A stretch of DNA of 64,000 nucleotides from Callaeas wilsoni (taxonomy: Eukaryota; Chordata; Aves; Passeriformes; Callaeidae), in the NCBI GenBank assembly GCA_013398955.1, contig VWPU01004564.1:62001-126000 (forward strand), written 5' to 3'. The notes beneath the pieces are model-generated. The model saw nothing but the letters and a program-made list of their open reading frames with translations, did no database searches and was not told the DNA's origin. Below, piece after piece: positions 48,737 to 59,756 of this stretch (position 1 is the first letter of the stretch; every line of letters begins with the position of its first letter). The position numbers were made by a program, and so were the translations under genes.

Positions 48737-50770
48737 GTACGTACCGGGGGCCCCCCCCGGCCCCGGGGGGCCGCTCGCTGCTCGGTTCGTGCTCCTGTTC
48801 ACTCGGGGCTTGCGGGGAGGGCTCCGGGCAGGCCGTGCATGTGTGTGTGGGCAGGGCAGCTCCGCATCCCCACAGCCCCCGATCCCTGCACTGCTCTCAG
48901 CCCTGCACGCTGCCAGGTGCCAGACCTTGGGCACGGGTCACCCTCTTCTGTGCTGCGGCTTCTGCCACCACGCTGAGTCTTGCTGTTCCAGCTCCTGAGC
49001 TTTGCCCATCTCCTGGGCAGCAGTGAGACCCTTTCCATGACCTATCCCTGTCCTGCAGAGTGCTGTCCTCCTGCAGGAACCCACAGACCTTCACTAGAGC
49101 CCATCCCAGTGCTCCTAGATTTCCAGAAGACATGAGATAGATCTATCTATAAGGATATAATACAATAGCTGACATGCCCTCTCTTGTAGCCTCCCTCCTC
49201 CAACATCCCTGTGCAAGGCTCTCCCTCACATGCAGCATTCCTGCTCAGCCTCACTGCACACCCTGCCTCACCCCGGTGCATCCTTCTTCCCCCATCCCTG
49301 GAAGTGGCCAAGGCCAGGTTGGACGGGGCTTGGAGCAACCTGGGATAGTGGCAGGTGTTCCTACCCATGGCAGGGAGTGGAATGAGATGAGGTCATTTAA
49401 GATTCCTTTCAACCCAAACCATTCCATGATTCTGTGATTAACCCCTGCCTGCATGTCCCTGAAATTCCTTCCTCCCCCCTCACTAGAGACCTGTCACACT
49501 AACCTTGCTTTATTCCAATCGCAGTTGTGATTTTCCTCATGTTCTACTTGCAGCTTCAGGATTTCTGCCCTTTTAATACCTTGTTCCTGTACAAATCCAG
49601 GCCTTGCTCAGAGCATAGAAAACACCAGTAGTGTTTCCACTCAGGACTCACTGTTGCTCTTGCTTTTACCTGGGAAACATGTCCCAAAAGGCAGAGCTGC
49701 AGCCCTGTGCCCCAGCAGCCTGTGCTGGCTGCCTCGCTATCACTTACCAGGAAAAATGACACTTTTCAGGAGACATTATGTAAATGCAGCTCTCAGTTGT
49801 TTGGCAGTCTGGGCTGCAAACACACATTCACACGTTCTCCCGGGGCCTGGTGTGGGACATGACAGCTCCAGGCTGGGATGGGTTTAATCTCTGTGCCTGC
49901 ACTACTTGGAGCAGGCCTGGTGCAGCAGAGCTGATACAGCATGGGGTGCCTTTAGCCCCTTCCTCACCCAGCACACCTGGCCAGGGCTCAGTGCCTGCTC
50001 AGTCCCCAGCAGGTGATTGCTGTGCAGACACTGCAGCAAGCTGCCAAGGCCCGGGGAGCCTGGGAGCACTGCAGAACCCCCTGCATCCAACCAGCATCCT
50101 GGAGCTGGGAGTCGTAGTCTGGTGCTGTGTGGGGCTCCTTATTTAGGGAGCTGTGAGCACTGCTCTCCAAACAGCCCATTTTGGAGCGAGCCAGGGGCCA
50201 GAAAATGGGTACAGAAAGGGGAGAAGCACAGGTAAGAGCTGTCCCCCAGTGCAGGTGGCTGGGATGTGGCAGCAGCAGTCCAGCCTCGCCAGGTCCCATG
50301 GCCACTGCCTTTCCCATGACATGTCACCGTGTCCCCTGCTCAGCCCAGCAAGAGGAACCTGTCTGTTGTGATTTTCCTAGTGTGCCCCACTACTTCTCTT
50401 GGGGCTCCCAGGAGGGAACACAGCCTTGGGCAGGGGTGCCAGCCAGGAGAACAGGGCAGACTGGACTGTCCCTCCTGCCTGCACAGGTCCTGGAAGGGTC
50501 ACAGATCCCCCACGGAGGAGTCTGTCTGCAGTTTGTAGTCCAGGCTCACAACGTAGCTCCCCAACAATGACTTGTGGGCCAGTGTTCATTAAAGGCAGCT
50601 TTAAGAGTCCTGTGAAACGTGGCATGTTCTTTCTCTCTGTCTGCTTCGTGCCTTGATTATGCAACTTGCTGAGGTGAAAAGACCGTCACTCAAACAAGTT
50701 TCTCTTTTCCTTGATGCCAACCATTCCAGTTGCATCCATCTGTCTGACTCTCTCCCTCACCTTTATGCAG
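48737..50770 (+). other. EPHB2 intron 9 (2.0 kb)
   Basis: Contains a CR1 3' end (49290-49439) and otherwise no recognised repeat. The exon 9 frame stays open for 96 codons past the donor (to a stop near 49024), so intron retention would give a kinase-less protein. Published Cek5 juxtamembrane-insert and truncated variants exist (recollection); I could not identify a convincing alternative exon here. Confidence 0.85.
49290..49439 (+). mobile_element. CR1 3' fragment
   Basis: aggccaggttggacggggctt .. aacccaaaccattccatgatt in intron 9. Confidence 0.88.
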
Positions 50771-50893
50771 TGACTCCGGGGATGAAGATTTATATTGATC
50801 CTTTCACCTATGAAGATCCCAACGAGGCTGTCAGGGAATTTGCAAAAGAAATCGATATCTCTTGTGTCAAAATCGAGCAGGTGATTGGGGCAG
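50771..50893 (+). CDS. EPHB2: EPHB2 exon 10: juxtamembrane tyrosines and start of kinase
   Basis: 123 nt, phase 1 in and out, residues 320-359. Reads [41 protein letters not shown]. Tyr326 and Tyr332 (in IYIDPF and TYEDP) correspond to the two juxtamembrane autophosphorylation sites that release kinase autoinhibition and bind SH2 proteins in EphB2. The end of the exon is the first part of the glycine-rich ATP loop (IGAG). Acceptor ttatgcag, donor gtaggt. Confidence 0.98.
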
Positions 50894-51253
50894 GTAGGTG
50901 ACCTGGGAATGGCTGGCTGGCCTTCAGCAGCACAGGCTCCTTCATGGTGCCAGGAATTGGGAGGATTTAGCCTGACCTGTACTGATGTCACTAAGATCTT
51001 GCTTAGCCCCAGGCTGGGCTAGAAGGAGCAGGGGAGTCCAGTGCGGGAGAAGCAAGACCATCAGTTCCATGTGCGTGTAATCCCACGTGCTGTGCTCCTC
51101 ACGGATGAGTGCAGCTGGAAGGGTGGAGGAGGCAGGGAGCAGGGATTGGGGTGGGTGCTCAGCTCAGGGACGGGCGGGGCAGACACAGCCGGGGTCCCTC
51201 GGGGGGCACGGCAGGCGTGGGGGAGGCTGACGGGCCCTGCCTTGTCTTCACAG
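50894..51253 (+). other. EPHB2 intron 10 (360 bp)
   Basis: Short intron, no repeat recognised; acceptor cttgtcttcacag. It splits the glycine-rich loop of the kinase. Confidence 0.9.
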
Positions 51254-51501
51254 GGGAGTTTGGCGAGGTGTGCAGTGGGCATCTCAAGCTTCCAGGCAAA
51301 AGAGAGATCTTTGTGGCCATCAAGACCCTCAAGTCTGGCTACACGGAGAAGCAGAGGCGGGACTTCCTGAGTGAGGCCAGCATCATGGGGCAGTTCGACC
51401 ACCCCAACGTCATCCACCTGGAGGGGGTGGTCACCAAGAGCTCTCCAGTCATGATCATCACTGAGTTCATGGAGAATGGCTCGTTGGACTCCTTCCTGCG
51501 G
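51254..51501 (+). CDS. EPHB2: EPHB2 exon 11: kinase N-lobe
   Basis: 248 nt, phase 1 in and phase 0 out, residues 360-442. Completes the glycine loop ([11 protein letters not shown]), supplies the ATP-anchoring lysine in VAIK (Lys383), the alpha-C region ([15 protein letters not shown]) whose Glu pairs with the lysine, and the hinge ([18 protein letters not shown]). All N-lobe determinants of an active kinase are present. Acceptor cttcacag, donor gtacga. Confidence 0.98.
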
Positions 51502-52105
51502 GTACGAGGTCTGGGAGCGTGCTAGCACAGAGGGGATTTGGGGGGAAGGTTCCCTTCCCAGTGGCCTTCCCTGCCTGGCATCCCCTGCCACTGGGGCAGC
51601 TGCTGCATAGTCCAGAGGTCTGTGTTTTGGGAACCAGCACCAGGGCTGTCATGTCCTACATGTCTGTCCACTCATCCTAGCGAGAGGCTGTGCCTGCCTG
51701 CCCACAGGTGCACATCCAGACTGAACCGTGGGCACAGAGGGACAGTCTAACACGGCTTTAACCCAGCAGGGCTCCACCTCCAGCTGCTCTGCCCGAGTAT
51801 TTCCAGTTCTGGGTTTGAAGTGGATGGTTGGCTCTGTTGAAGGGAAGCAACCTGGTCAATAGGAATAGGTTGTCCCTTCTGAGCTCTCCTGTGCAGGGTG
51901 GGTGCATTTTGGGGTGACAGCAGCCACCGTAGTGGTGCCCTTGGAGTGTGTGAGGTGGCTCCCAACCGCTGTGAGCTCTGCACTCCCCACTCTCCCTGGG
52001 AGGGAGTGTACTCCTGCCGTGGGTGTGGAGAGAGGCTCCTGGCTTTTGCCTGGCCACGAGGGGCTGTGAATGTGCTCCTGTCACCTCTGTCGCTGTGTCC
52101 CTCAG
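51502..52105 (+). other. EPHB2 intron 11 (604 bp)
   Basis: No recognised repeat or gene. Acceptor region ctgtcgctgtgtccctcag. Confidence 0.9.
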
Positions 52106-52321
52106 CAAAACGACGGGCAGTTCACGGTGATCCAGCTGGTGGGGATGCTGCGGGGCATCGCCGCGGGCATGAAGTACCTGGCGGACATGAACTACGTGCA
52201 CCGGGACCTGGCCGCCCGCAACATCCTGGTCAACAGCAACCTGGTGTGCAAGGTGTCCGACTTCGGCCTCTCCCGCTTCCTGGAGGACGACACCTCCGAC
52301 CCCACCTACACCAGCGCTCTG
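52106..52321 (+). CDS. EPHB2: EPHB2 exon 12: catalytic and activation loops
   Basis: 216 nt, phase 0 both ends, residues 443-514. Carries [10 protein letters not shown] with catalytic Asp476 and the metal-binding DFG (Asp494-Gly496), then the activation segment [18 protein letters not shown] with the activation-loop Tyr510. An HRDLAARN motif identifies a tyrosine kinase. Third codon positions are almost exclusively G or C. Acceptor tccctcag, donor gtaatg. The exon end falls right after the activation-loop tyrosine. Confidence 0.98.
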
Positions 52322-53850
52322 GTAATGCTGCTCTTCCAGCCAGGGAGGGGCAGGGCGTGAAGGAAGGAGGGGGAGGGGGAAAGGGGGGACCTCCCCCTCG
52401 ACAGTGGGGAGCACTTTCTCAGTGTGTCAGCAGTGCAGAGGTCCCAGATAAGAAAGACCAATGGAATAAACTGAAGAAGATTTTGCCTTGCAAGGTCCTG
52501 TCGTTCCTGTGGATGGTTGAGCCTTCCTCCAGACATGTCTGCAGACACACACGTGTCCCTGAAAAGCCCTGGGCTGGGATCACACCCTCCCCGTGTGATT
52601 CACCTGGGATCCTTTGAGATGCCCTGACAGATCTGTTGCCAGGGCAGCAAGTCTGGGTTTTTTGCTATCACTGTCCAGTCGTGCTGCCCTGCTGTCCTTC
52701 CTCGTGTCACCTCACTGGCTCAGCCCCAGGAAGGACAGACTGAAGTGTAGGAAGTGTGAGTGGGTGCCAGATACTAGATACTGATCTTCCAGACAGTATC
52801 CAAATTAAACAGAAAAACGCTCCTAAAAATGACTTCATGATCGTGTAACAGCTTCCCAGGAACACCTCCATGCCACAGACACAAGTGCTACCAAGAACTC
52901 GTGCTCGTGTCAGGCTGCAGAAGGTGCACCAGGACCAGAGGATTATTTGGTTTTGCTCAGTGAGAGCTCAACCAGGAGTTCTCGTAAATACCACACAGCA
53001 TCACTCTGCACAGTGCATCAGCATCAATGCCCACCACAGGAATTCTTGGAAATAAGTGTTGATAGAGCTGGGCCATGACCTGCAGGAAATCACCTCTCCT
53101 GGGTCTTTTGAAGCTGGCAGTGATGAGATGCCTGGCATAGCTCTTAGTGAATTTTATCAGTAGCTGAATACCTAACAAACACCTAAAAATGTGTGGGTTT
53201 ATTCTCATCTGTGTAGCTTCAGACATCAACTCGTCCATCTTACACAGCCGTCAATGGCTTTTGCAAACACTAATAACATTTATTTTTTACAACATGTTCC
53301 TTACAGCCAATTAACTTTCCCTTTGTTAACTAAATAGGTGGTGTTTACTGCTGTTCTCTAATCCCTGGGTTTGTTCCTGAAGCTTTTCTTTCTAATAATA
53401 AATTCGTCATCCCTAATTTATTCTCCTTGAACTGTGGGCACTGTAGCAGGACATTTATTATCCATAATGACAGATTATGTGCACCTGCTGTATGAGAAGT
53501 ATCTTCCTCTGCAGAATGGTTTTTATCCTCATTCTCCCAGTGACCTTTTGTCCATGGGTGGGCAGAAGCCACAAGCCCTGGCCTGGGAGGTTCATCCTGG
53601 ACCTTAGGAAAGTCTTCAGAGTGGTGAAGCTCCAGGTCAGACCCCACAGAGATGAGAGGTCTCACTGAAGTGAGTTCCCACAAGAGTCCTACAAAGTCTA
53701 ATTTCTACTTTAGGGCTTCTTTTGAGCCATTTTTAAAATCCACTGCTTGCCAGGAGCTCTGTCAAGAGTCTGCCTGATGGAGAGGACATCCTGTTTGGTA
53801 TGGGTTGCTTCATGTTCCCCTCTTGTGGAAAACATAATATTTTTCTGAGG

Positions 53851-54006
53851 TTTGTGGCTGTGAGAAGATTAAGGAACATTATCTTTTTTCATTATTCTGG
53901 CATGTATTGGGGCTGAGTACTATGAAGTCCTGGGAGACCCTTAATAAGACATGGCAGTTGTTCATTGACAAAATATAATGTTTTTTAATCTTCTCACAGC
54001 CACAAA
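53851..54006. repeat. inverted repeat, 37-bp arms
   Basis: Left arm 53851-53887 starts tttgtggctgtgagaagatt; right arm 53970-54006 ends aatcttctcacagccacaaa. The arms match at 34 of 37 positions with an 82-bp spacer. It could be a small non-autonomous DNA transposon or a hairpin-forming element; no transposase is present and the flanks show no clear target duplication. Confidence 0.85.
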
Positions 54007-54559
54007 ACACAGACACTTCTGCTTATTTTTTCAGCACAGGGGAAGATTTTCCCTTCAGAAGGTCCCTTGAGTGAATGGCTCAAGTCCAAAGCCCCTGGTA
54101 GAAAACCAGGAGGCAGGAAGGGCTTAAGCAGAGCCCTGCAATCCCTGTGTCCCCACTCGGGTGTGCCACTCCCATGCTTAACTCCTCAGTGGGAGTGGAG
54201 AGTCCTGATTTCTTCAGAGCTGGGTGACAGAGGCCCTAGTGCCCCCCCAGTCCACCCCATTTCCCACCAGTGACCCCTCATCCCATGCTGAAGGATCAGA
54301 ACCTGCTGGACCAGGTGTGTATCCACAGACAGACTGGGACACCAGGACTCAGCCCAGGAGTGGTGTATTGCTGACTTCACAGAGTGGAAGCTGCAGAAGG
54401 CTGAAGAGGAAGGTGTTCTAATTCCCTTTATTCTGCTCTGGAGGTAGCCAGGTGACAGCGAAAGGATGGAGGGAGATCAGTTTGGGTTTTTTACATTCCT
54501 GGCCATTCCCTTTTCTACCAAAGACCCTCTTGACACCACGGGCACTTTGCCATGCTGAG

Positions 54560-54850
54560 GATCACTGGAGCAGGAGGCAGGGGGAAGGAGCTGGCCTTGG
54601 TTGAGGTGATGGAGAGGAGGCTGAGGGGACACCTCTAAGTGACCTGCAGGGCAGCCATGAAGAGACAGAGCCAAACTCTTTGCAGTGGCCCCAGATGATA
54701 CAATAAGGGGTGATAGACAAAAACATGGCTGGGGAGGTTCAAGGTGAACAGCAGGAAAAGCTCCTTCCTCAGGAGGGTGGTGGGACAGGTCACCAGATGG
54801 GGAGAATCATCATCATCATCATTGAAGGCTTCCAGCATGGCTGGACAACC
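54560..54850 (+). mobile_element. diverged CR1-like fragment
   Basis: tggagaggaggctgagggga .. aaggtgaacagcaggaaaag .. aggagggtggtgggacaggt follow CR1 order; the tail is degraded and contains (ATC)n. Confidence 0.5.
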
Positions 54851-54993
54851 CACATCCACCCTGAGAGACAGATGGTCCTGTGCTCCCTTCCTTCTGGGAT
54901 TTTACCAGAATATCACAGGCAAATATTGTGGACACTGCTATTTTTCAGTTCCTCCTGCTCTGTCTGTTACCATCCCCTGTTTTTATCCTGCAG

Positions 54994-55143
54994 GGTGGGA
55001 AGATCCCGATCCGATGGACAGCACCCGAGGCCATTCAGTACCGAAAGTTCACCTCGGCCAGCGACGTGTGGAGCTATGGAATAGTCATGTGGGAGGTCAT
55101 GTCCTACGGAGAGCGGCCCTACTGGGACATGACCAACCAGGAT
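54994..55143 (+). CDS. EPHB2: EPHB2 exon 13: kinase APE region
   Basis: 150 nt, phase 0 both ends, residues 515-564. Encodes [19 protein letters not shown] and [20 protein letters not shown], the P+1 loop, APE motif (Ala524-Glu526) and alpha-F helix with the structural Asp of SDVWS, then [11 protein letters not shown]. Acceptor ttttatcctgcag, donor gtgagt. Confidence 0.98.
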
Positions 55144-55299
55144 GTGAGTTCTTGGGAAACCAGGGGCAGAAACACTGGAGCAGGGAGCATTGCAAGGCCA
55201 AAGCACGGCCACAGCCTGTCCCAGCCTGTGGCATGTCCAGAGCCTTCTCTGTTGTGGCAGATGTGTCCATGGCCATCACCTCTGGAAGCAGTAATGGGA

Positions 55300-55305
55300 A
55301 TAATT
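55300..55305. repeat. target site duplication, left
   Basis: ataatt directly before the LTR. Confidence 0.85.
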
Positions 55306-55733
55306 TGTCGCAGTAGAGACGGAACACGCGACACACTTACTGAGATCTAAAAACATAAGAAGTAAAAGTTTATTATTATGTTCTGCTACTACTCTTACAC
55401 CTTTTCACGACTACCGTAGTTCATTATGATTGGCTGCATAGCAAACAATGACAGAGTTGTCCTCAAAACAATGACTATTTAAACAGCAACACAATTAGCT
55501 ATACAAGCAATTAGTTACATAGTATATGCAAGTTTTTTCTTGTACACTCCTGATGTTCCGTAACAAGGACATTCTTCTCCTTGTGTCCAGAACATCTTCT
55601 TTTATTGATTATCTTCTGGTCTTCCACCATGGCTTTCACTGTGACTACAGTTTCTCACGGGTAGATTTTGACTGTCTTTCAGTCAAACTCTATGAGGCTT
55701 TCAGACCAGCTGTCGGCCTCATCAGATCCCACA
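55306..55733 (-). mobile_element. solo ERV LTR, 428 bp
   Basis: Starts tgtcgcag and ends cccaca on the + strand, so the LTR is TG..CA in its own orientation. It is flanked by identical ataatt at 55300-55305 and 55734-55739, a 6-bp target duplication. On the - strand it shows a TATA-like TTTAAATAG (+ 55476-55484) and the poly(A) signal AATAAA (+ tttatt, 55369-55374). No internal retroviral genes adjoin, so it is a recombined solo LTR. Confidence 0.9.
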
Positions 55734-55739
55734 ATAATT
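55734..55739. repeat. target site duplication, right
   Basis: ataatt directly after the LTR. Confidence 0.85.
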
Positions 55740-55959
55740 TGGGGATTTTTTCTGGCCCCATGGTGCTGCTGTGGCAGAGGTTGGGGATGGCACAGCACTC
55801 ACTGCACAGGGTTAAGGGGAGCACCCCAGGGGTGCTGGCAGGTGCCGAGAAAGAGAAGGAGCAGGTGGGTGGAAAAGGAGATGTCCCTGAGCTGAGAGCC
55901 CCTGGAGCAGAGCTTCATCTGCTGGGATCACAGACACTCCAGGAAAGTCTGTTACAAAG

Positions 55960-56045
55960 CCACAGAATGGCTTGAGTTGGAAGAAACTTTTAAAGATCAT
56001 CTCCTTCCAACTTCCTGCCGTGGTCAAGGACATCTTCCACTGGAT
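55960..56045 (-). mobile_element. CR1 3' tail
   Basis: ccacagaatggcttgagttgg .. tcaaggacatcttccactgg. Confidence 0.82.
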
Positions 56046-57064
56046 GGTCATTAAATCTCCCATGGGAAGCTTGGACTGTGATCTGTAAGAAGCCAAGTAA
56101 CTCAGACACAGCTAGAAACCAAAACCACGAGGTACTTCAGAACATGCTCTGTTTTAAATATTTCATTCCTCTGCTCTAATTCAGGTCAAACAATTACATG
56201 CACTCCTTGCTCCTGGGGATCCAGCAGTTTTCCTGCCTCCCTGCAAGGATGGTCTGTGGCTGCAGTCCCCACCCTCAGCACAGCAATGCCATTCCCATTC
56301 CCCTTGGTCCTCTTGGCCTGGTACCTGGGGCTCAAAGCCCACCTGGTCCGTGGCAGTGAGTGCTGTGAGGGTGCTGCACCTGCACGTGCGTGTCAGAAGG
56401 GCTCTTTTAACACTGCCTCTCAGAGGAGCTGCCCTTCCTCACCTCGTGAACACTCAGGATGTAACGCCAAGGTCCTGGGTAAGCTCATCCTGGCTCTTTC
56501 AGTATCTGCCTGGCTTCCAGTGTGTCTCAGAGCAGCCTCTGGGGAGTCCCTTGAGAGCCTTCAGACATGCACTTCCATCTCCACCATCCCGTGGGCTCCT
56601 AAGGCCTTGCCTTGCAGGGAGAGAGTGAGAGCCAAGCTGCCACCTGACTCCTGTCCCTCCTGCTGTCCCTATGGCAGATCAGACCTTTTCCATCTCAGTA
56701 GATCTCCATCAGTGCCACATCAGGTTTCTCCGGAGTGGGACTATTTCCTCCCCAATGCCTGGTGGGAAATTTATTAACATGAATTGCTAAGCCTGCAGCA
56801 GGTGGATGATCTTAGAACCTTTGGCTGTTCACAGGCTGGCCCCAGCCTCTGCCACACCAGGAAACTGTTTCCATCAGTTCTTTGAGGCAGAGGGATGCGA
56901 CTTAGGGGTCTGCCTTTCTCAGCAAGGACAATTCCCTTCCTGCTAAGCCTTCGTTGTCACCTCAGTTTCAAGCATGTCCTGCACCAGGTGTTTCTGCACC
57001 TTCCCTCTCCTTTGTCCTTCTCCCGGAGCTCTTCCCTCCCCGGTTTCTACTGCCACACCGATGG

Positions 57065-57198
57065 CTGTGCCGGGGATGGCAGAGCTGTGCCTGTGCCGGG
57101 GATGGCAGAGCTGTGCCTGTGCCGGGGATGGCAGAGCTGTGCCTGTGCTGGAGATGGCAGAGCTGTGCCTGTGCCGGGGATGGCAGAGCTGTGCCTGT
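57065..57198. repeat. 26-bp minisatellite, 5 copies
   Basis: Units of gtgccggggatggcagagct + gtgcct, exact 26-bp period; the fourth copy reads gctggagatgg. Confidence 0.95.
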
Positions 57199-57589
57199 CC
57201 CCTGGCCCCTCCCGCTGTCCCCAGCCCCTGCTCCCCCTTCCCGTGCCGCGGGACACGATGCCCCAGAAGCTGTCACCACTTCAGCACAGCTGGTCCTGCT
57301 GTGGAGGAGCGTGGCGGATATTGAGGGCAGATTACCCTCCTGACCCTGGGGTGTGAGCGCCTGGGGCGGCTGCTGGGAGAGGACACGGAGAGAGCTGGGG
57401 CTGCCTCTGGGATGTGGCTGATGGCAGCGGGACCCGCTGGGAACAGCTCAGCTGGACGGAGATGAGCGCTTGGGGCTTGCGTGGTGTTGGTCCCCTGCCG
57501 CTGTCCTGAGCAGACCTGACACCCAGGGAGCTGGGCTGGGGCTCAGCACCCGTTGGGAGGATCCCTGAGCTGCACAAAGCACGTCAGTA

Positions 57590-57915
57590 GCCATGGAGTC
57601 GTTGAGGATGGAAAAGGCTCTGAGATCGTTTGGACCAACCATGAACCCAGCACTGGCATCTTCACCCTAAACATGTCCCAAGTGCCACGCCCACACACCT
57701 TTTGAAGCCTTCCAGAGATGGTGACTCCACCACTTCCTGCACAGCCTGTTTCAATGCTTGACAACCCCCTCCATGGAGAAATTTTCCCTAGCATCCAATC
57801 TAAACTTTCCCTGGTGCACCTTGAGGCCATTGACTCTAGTCCTGCCACTTGTTACCTTGGAGAAGAAACCAACCCTCCCTGGCTCCAGCCTCCTGTCAGT
57901 GATTTGTAGAGGAGT
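57590..57915 (-). mobile_element. CR1 3' fragment, second subfamily
   Basis: catggagtcgttgaggatgg .. cagagatggtgactccacca .. tggagaaattttccctagca. Confidence 0.85.
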
Positions 57916-59562
57916 TACCTCTGCTCAGACCTTCACAGGCCCCCTGGGACCACCACCGTGTCCAGCCAGGGCAGCAGAGCTGGGGGAGGACTCTTCCATC
58001 TGGCACATTTTGGCAGCAGCAGTGCCAGCCCTGTGTCTCAGGTCAGCCTGCCCAGCACCTTGGCCACACACAACAGTGCCTGCAGCACTTCCCAATCCAT
58101 TCCCTGCCTGGAGCCACAGACCATCTCAAACCCTGCCAGATGCCCCACCTCACACTCTGGATTGTTTGGCATGGATCAGCCACCAGCCCTTCCCTGCTTC
58201 TCTCCCATTCCCATTCCCAGTATCCTAAATTTTCTCTGTATAGTCTCCCTGCTCAACAATATATCCACCACCATGAGTATGTCTAGTCCTTCCCCAGGAT
58301 GGGGGCACAGCCCTAGGGAATCCCACCAGGAAGATCTCTGTCCTTGGAATTGTGCAAGACATGGCTGGACAAAGCCATGGCGGCCTTGATCCCATGGTGA
58401 GAATAGCCAGAGGCATTGAGGTCCTTCCTTGGGATCCCTGAGGGAGGTTCTGTCACTCTTCCTCCCCTTTTCCATCATTCCCAGGGAGAGTTGGTCATTT
58501 CGAGATCTGCTCCTGATATCTGCAGTATCCTCAGTTCTGGTTTTTGCCCTTCTGGGTTTTGTTGCCATGCACAAGCCCATCTCTGGTGTCCAGGGCTCCT
58601 TCTGCTCATCCTTCAGTGCCTGTGCATGGCCAAGGGGGCAGGAGAATCCTGCCTGCACGTGCCTCTGTCAGAGGAACAGACGTTCCTGGAAGAAGTGGAG
58701 CAGCTCCATCCGCATTTATCACCCAGGAGAGGATGGAGGGCTGCAGGTGCAGAGTGGCAGTGGGGGTGGAGCTCCCCTTGAAGAAGACACTCCAGCCCTT
58801 GTTCCAGTGGACACTGCAAGACCAGACATTTTCCTGGACTGTGTGGAGCAGTAAGGAGAGACCAAAGCCTTCTTGGATGAGCCTGGAGCTGCAGTGTGGC
58901 TTTGGCAAGGTGTGCTGCAGCCCTTCTGTGCACACTGCAACCAAGTTCTCCTGGGCCCGGCTCTGCTGACTGGGGTCTGAGTCCTCCCCATGGTGTTTTG
59001 CACTTGAACAGGACTGCAGGAAGGTCCAGCTGTTTCTGCTGACTGAGCACACCCAGGCCATGTCACCACCCTGTCAGCTGGACGAGCTGGTTTGTGTTAG
59101 GAGCAGAAAACACCATGGAGGATGGAGAACATCCAGGTTCCGTGCCTGTAACTCACTGCCCTTCTCTGGATGGGGATGTTTTCCCAGCGAGCTGTTGTGC
59201 TGTGTCCAAGGGAAGCACGATCCCTTCTCTCTGACTCCCCTGCCTGGAGCTGTGGGGTCACACATCCTGTCGGGGCAGCAGAGATGCTTCTTTCCCCAGA
59301 TCGGGAGACTGATCATGACAATCAGCCAGCCAGGCCGGATGGCTGAGCAAAGCTGGGGTCACCTCCCAGGACACCTCACACCTCCCCTGACCTGCTGAGG
59401 GCTGGAAGTTACAGTGTGAGGCAGGGATGAGCTGGGAAGGCAGCGGGGAATCCAGGCTGCAGGAGCAGTCGTGTCAGTCACCCTCAGGATCCAAGAAAAG
59501 GCACATTTTGAGTTAAATAGGTTTGATCACAGCTGTATTGATGCCTCTTTCTCCTCCTGCAG

Positions 59563-59756
59563 GTGATAAATGCCATCGAGCAGGACTATCGGCTGCCACC
59601 ACCCATGGACTGCCCAAATGCTCTTCACCAGCTGATGCTTGACTGTTGGCAGAAGGATCGAAACCACAGGCCCAAATTTGGGCAAATTGTCAACACCTTG
59701 GATAAAATGATCCGAAATCCAAACAGCCTGAAAGCCATGGCACCTCTCTCTTCTGG
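59563..59756 (+). CDS. EPHB2: EPHB2 exon 14: end of kinase C-lobe and linker
   Basis: 194 nt, phase 0 in and phase 2 out, residues 565-628. Encodes [38 protein letters not shown] with the C-terminal kinase Arg (HRP), and [21 protein letters not shown], the kinase-SAM linker. Donor gtatgt: the exon ends ..tct tct gg and the last codon is completed by the next exon to Gly. Codon usage is less GC-rich than exon 12. Confidence 0.97.

Larger units (their letters stand above)
52322..54993 (+). other. EPHB2 intron 12 (2.7 kb)
   Basis: Contains an AT-rich stretch (53130-53480), the inverted repeat at 53851-54006 and a diverged CR1-like segment (54560-54850). No other gene seen. Confidence 0.85.
55144..59562 (+). 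other. EPHB2 intron 13 (4.4 kb)
   Basis: Holds a solo LTR (55306-55733) with target duplication, CR1 fragments at 55960 and 57590, and a 26-bp minisatellite at 57065. The stretch 58000-59560 shows nothing I can assign. Confidence 0.85.

Noticed and set aside
48737..50770. A juxtamembrane insert exon known from a Cek5 variant
   Set aside because: No short, in-frame, conserved-looking segment with good acceptor and donor could be singled out by eye.
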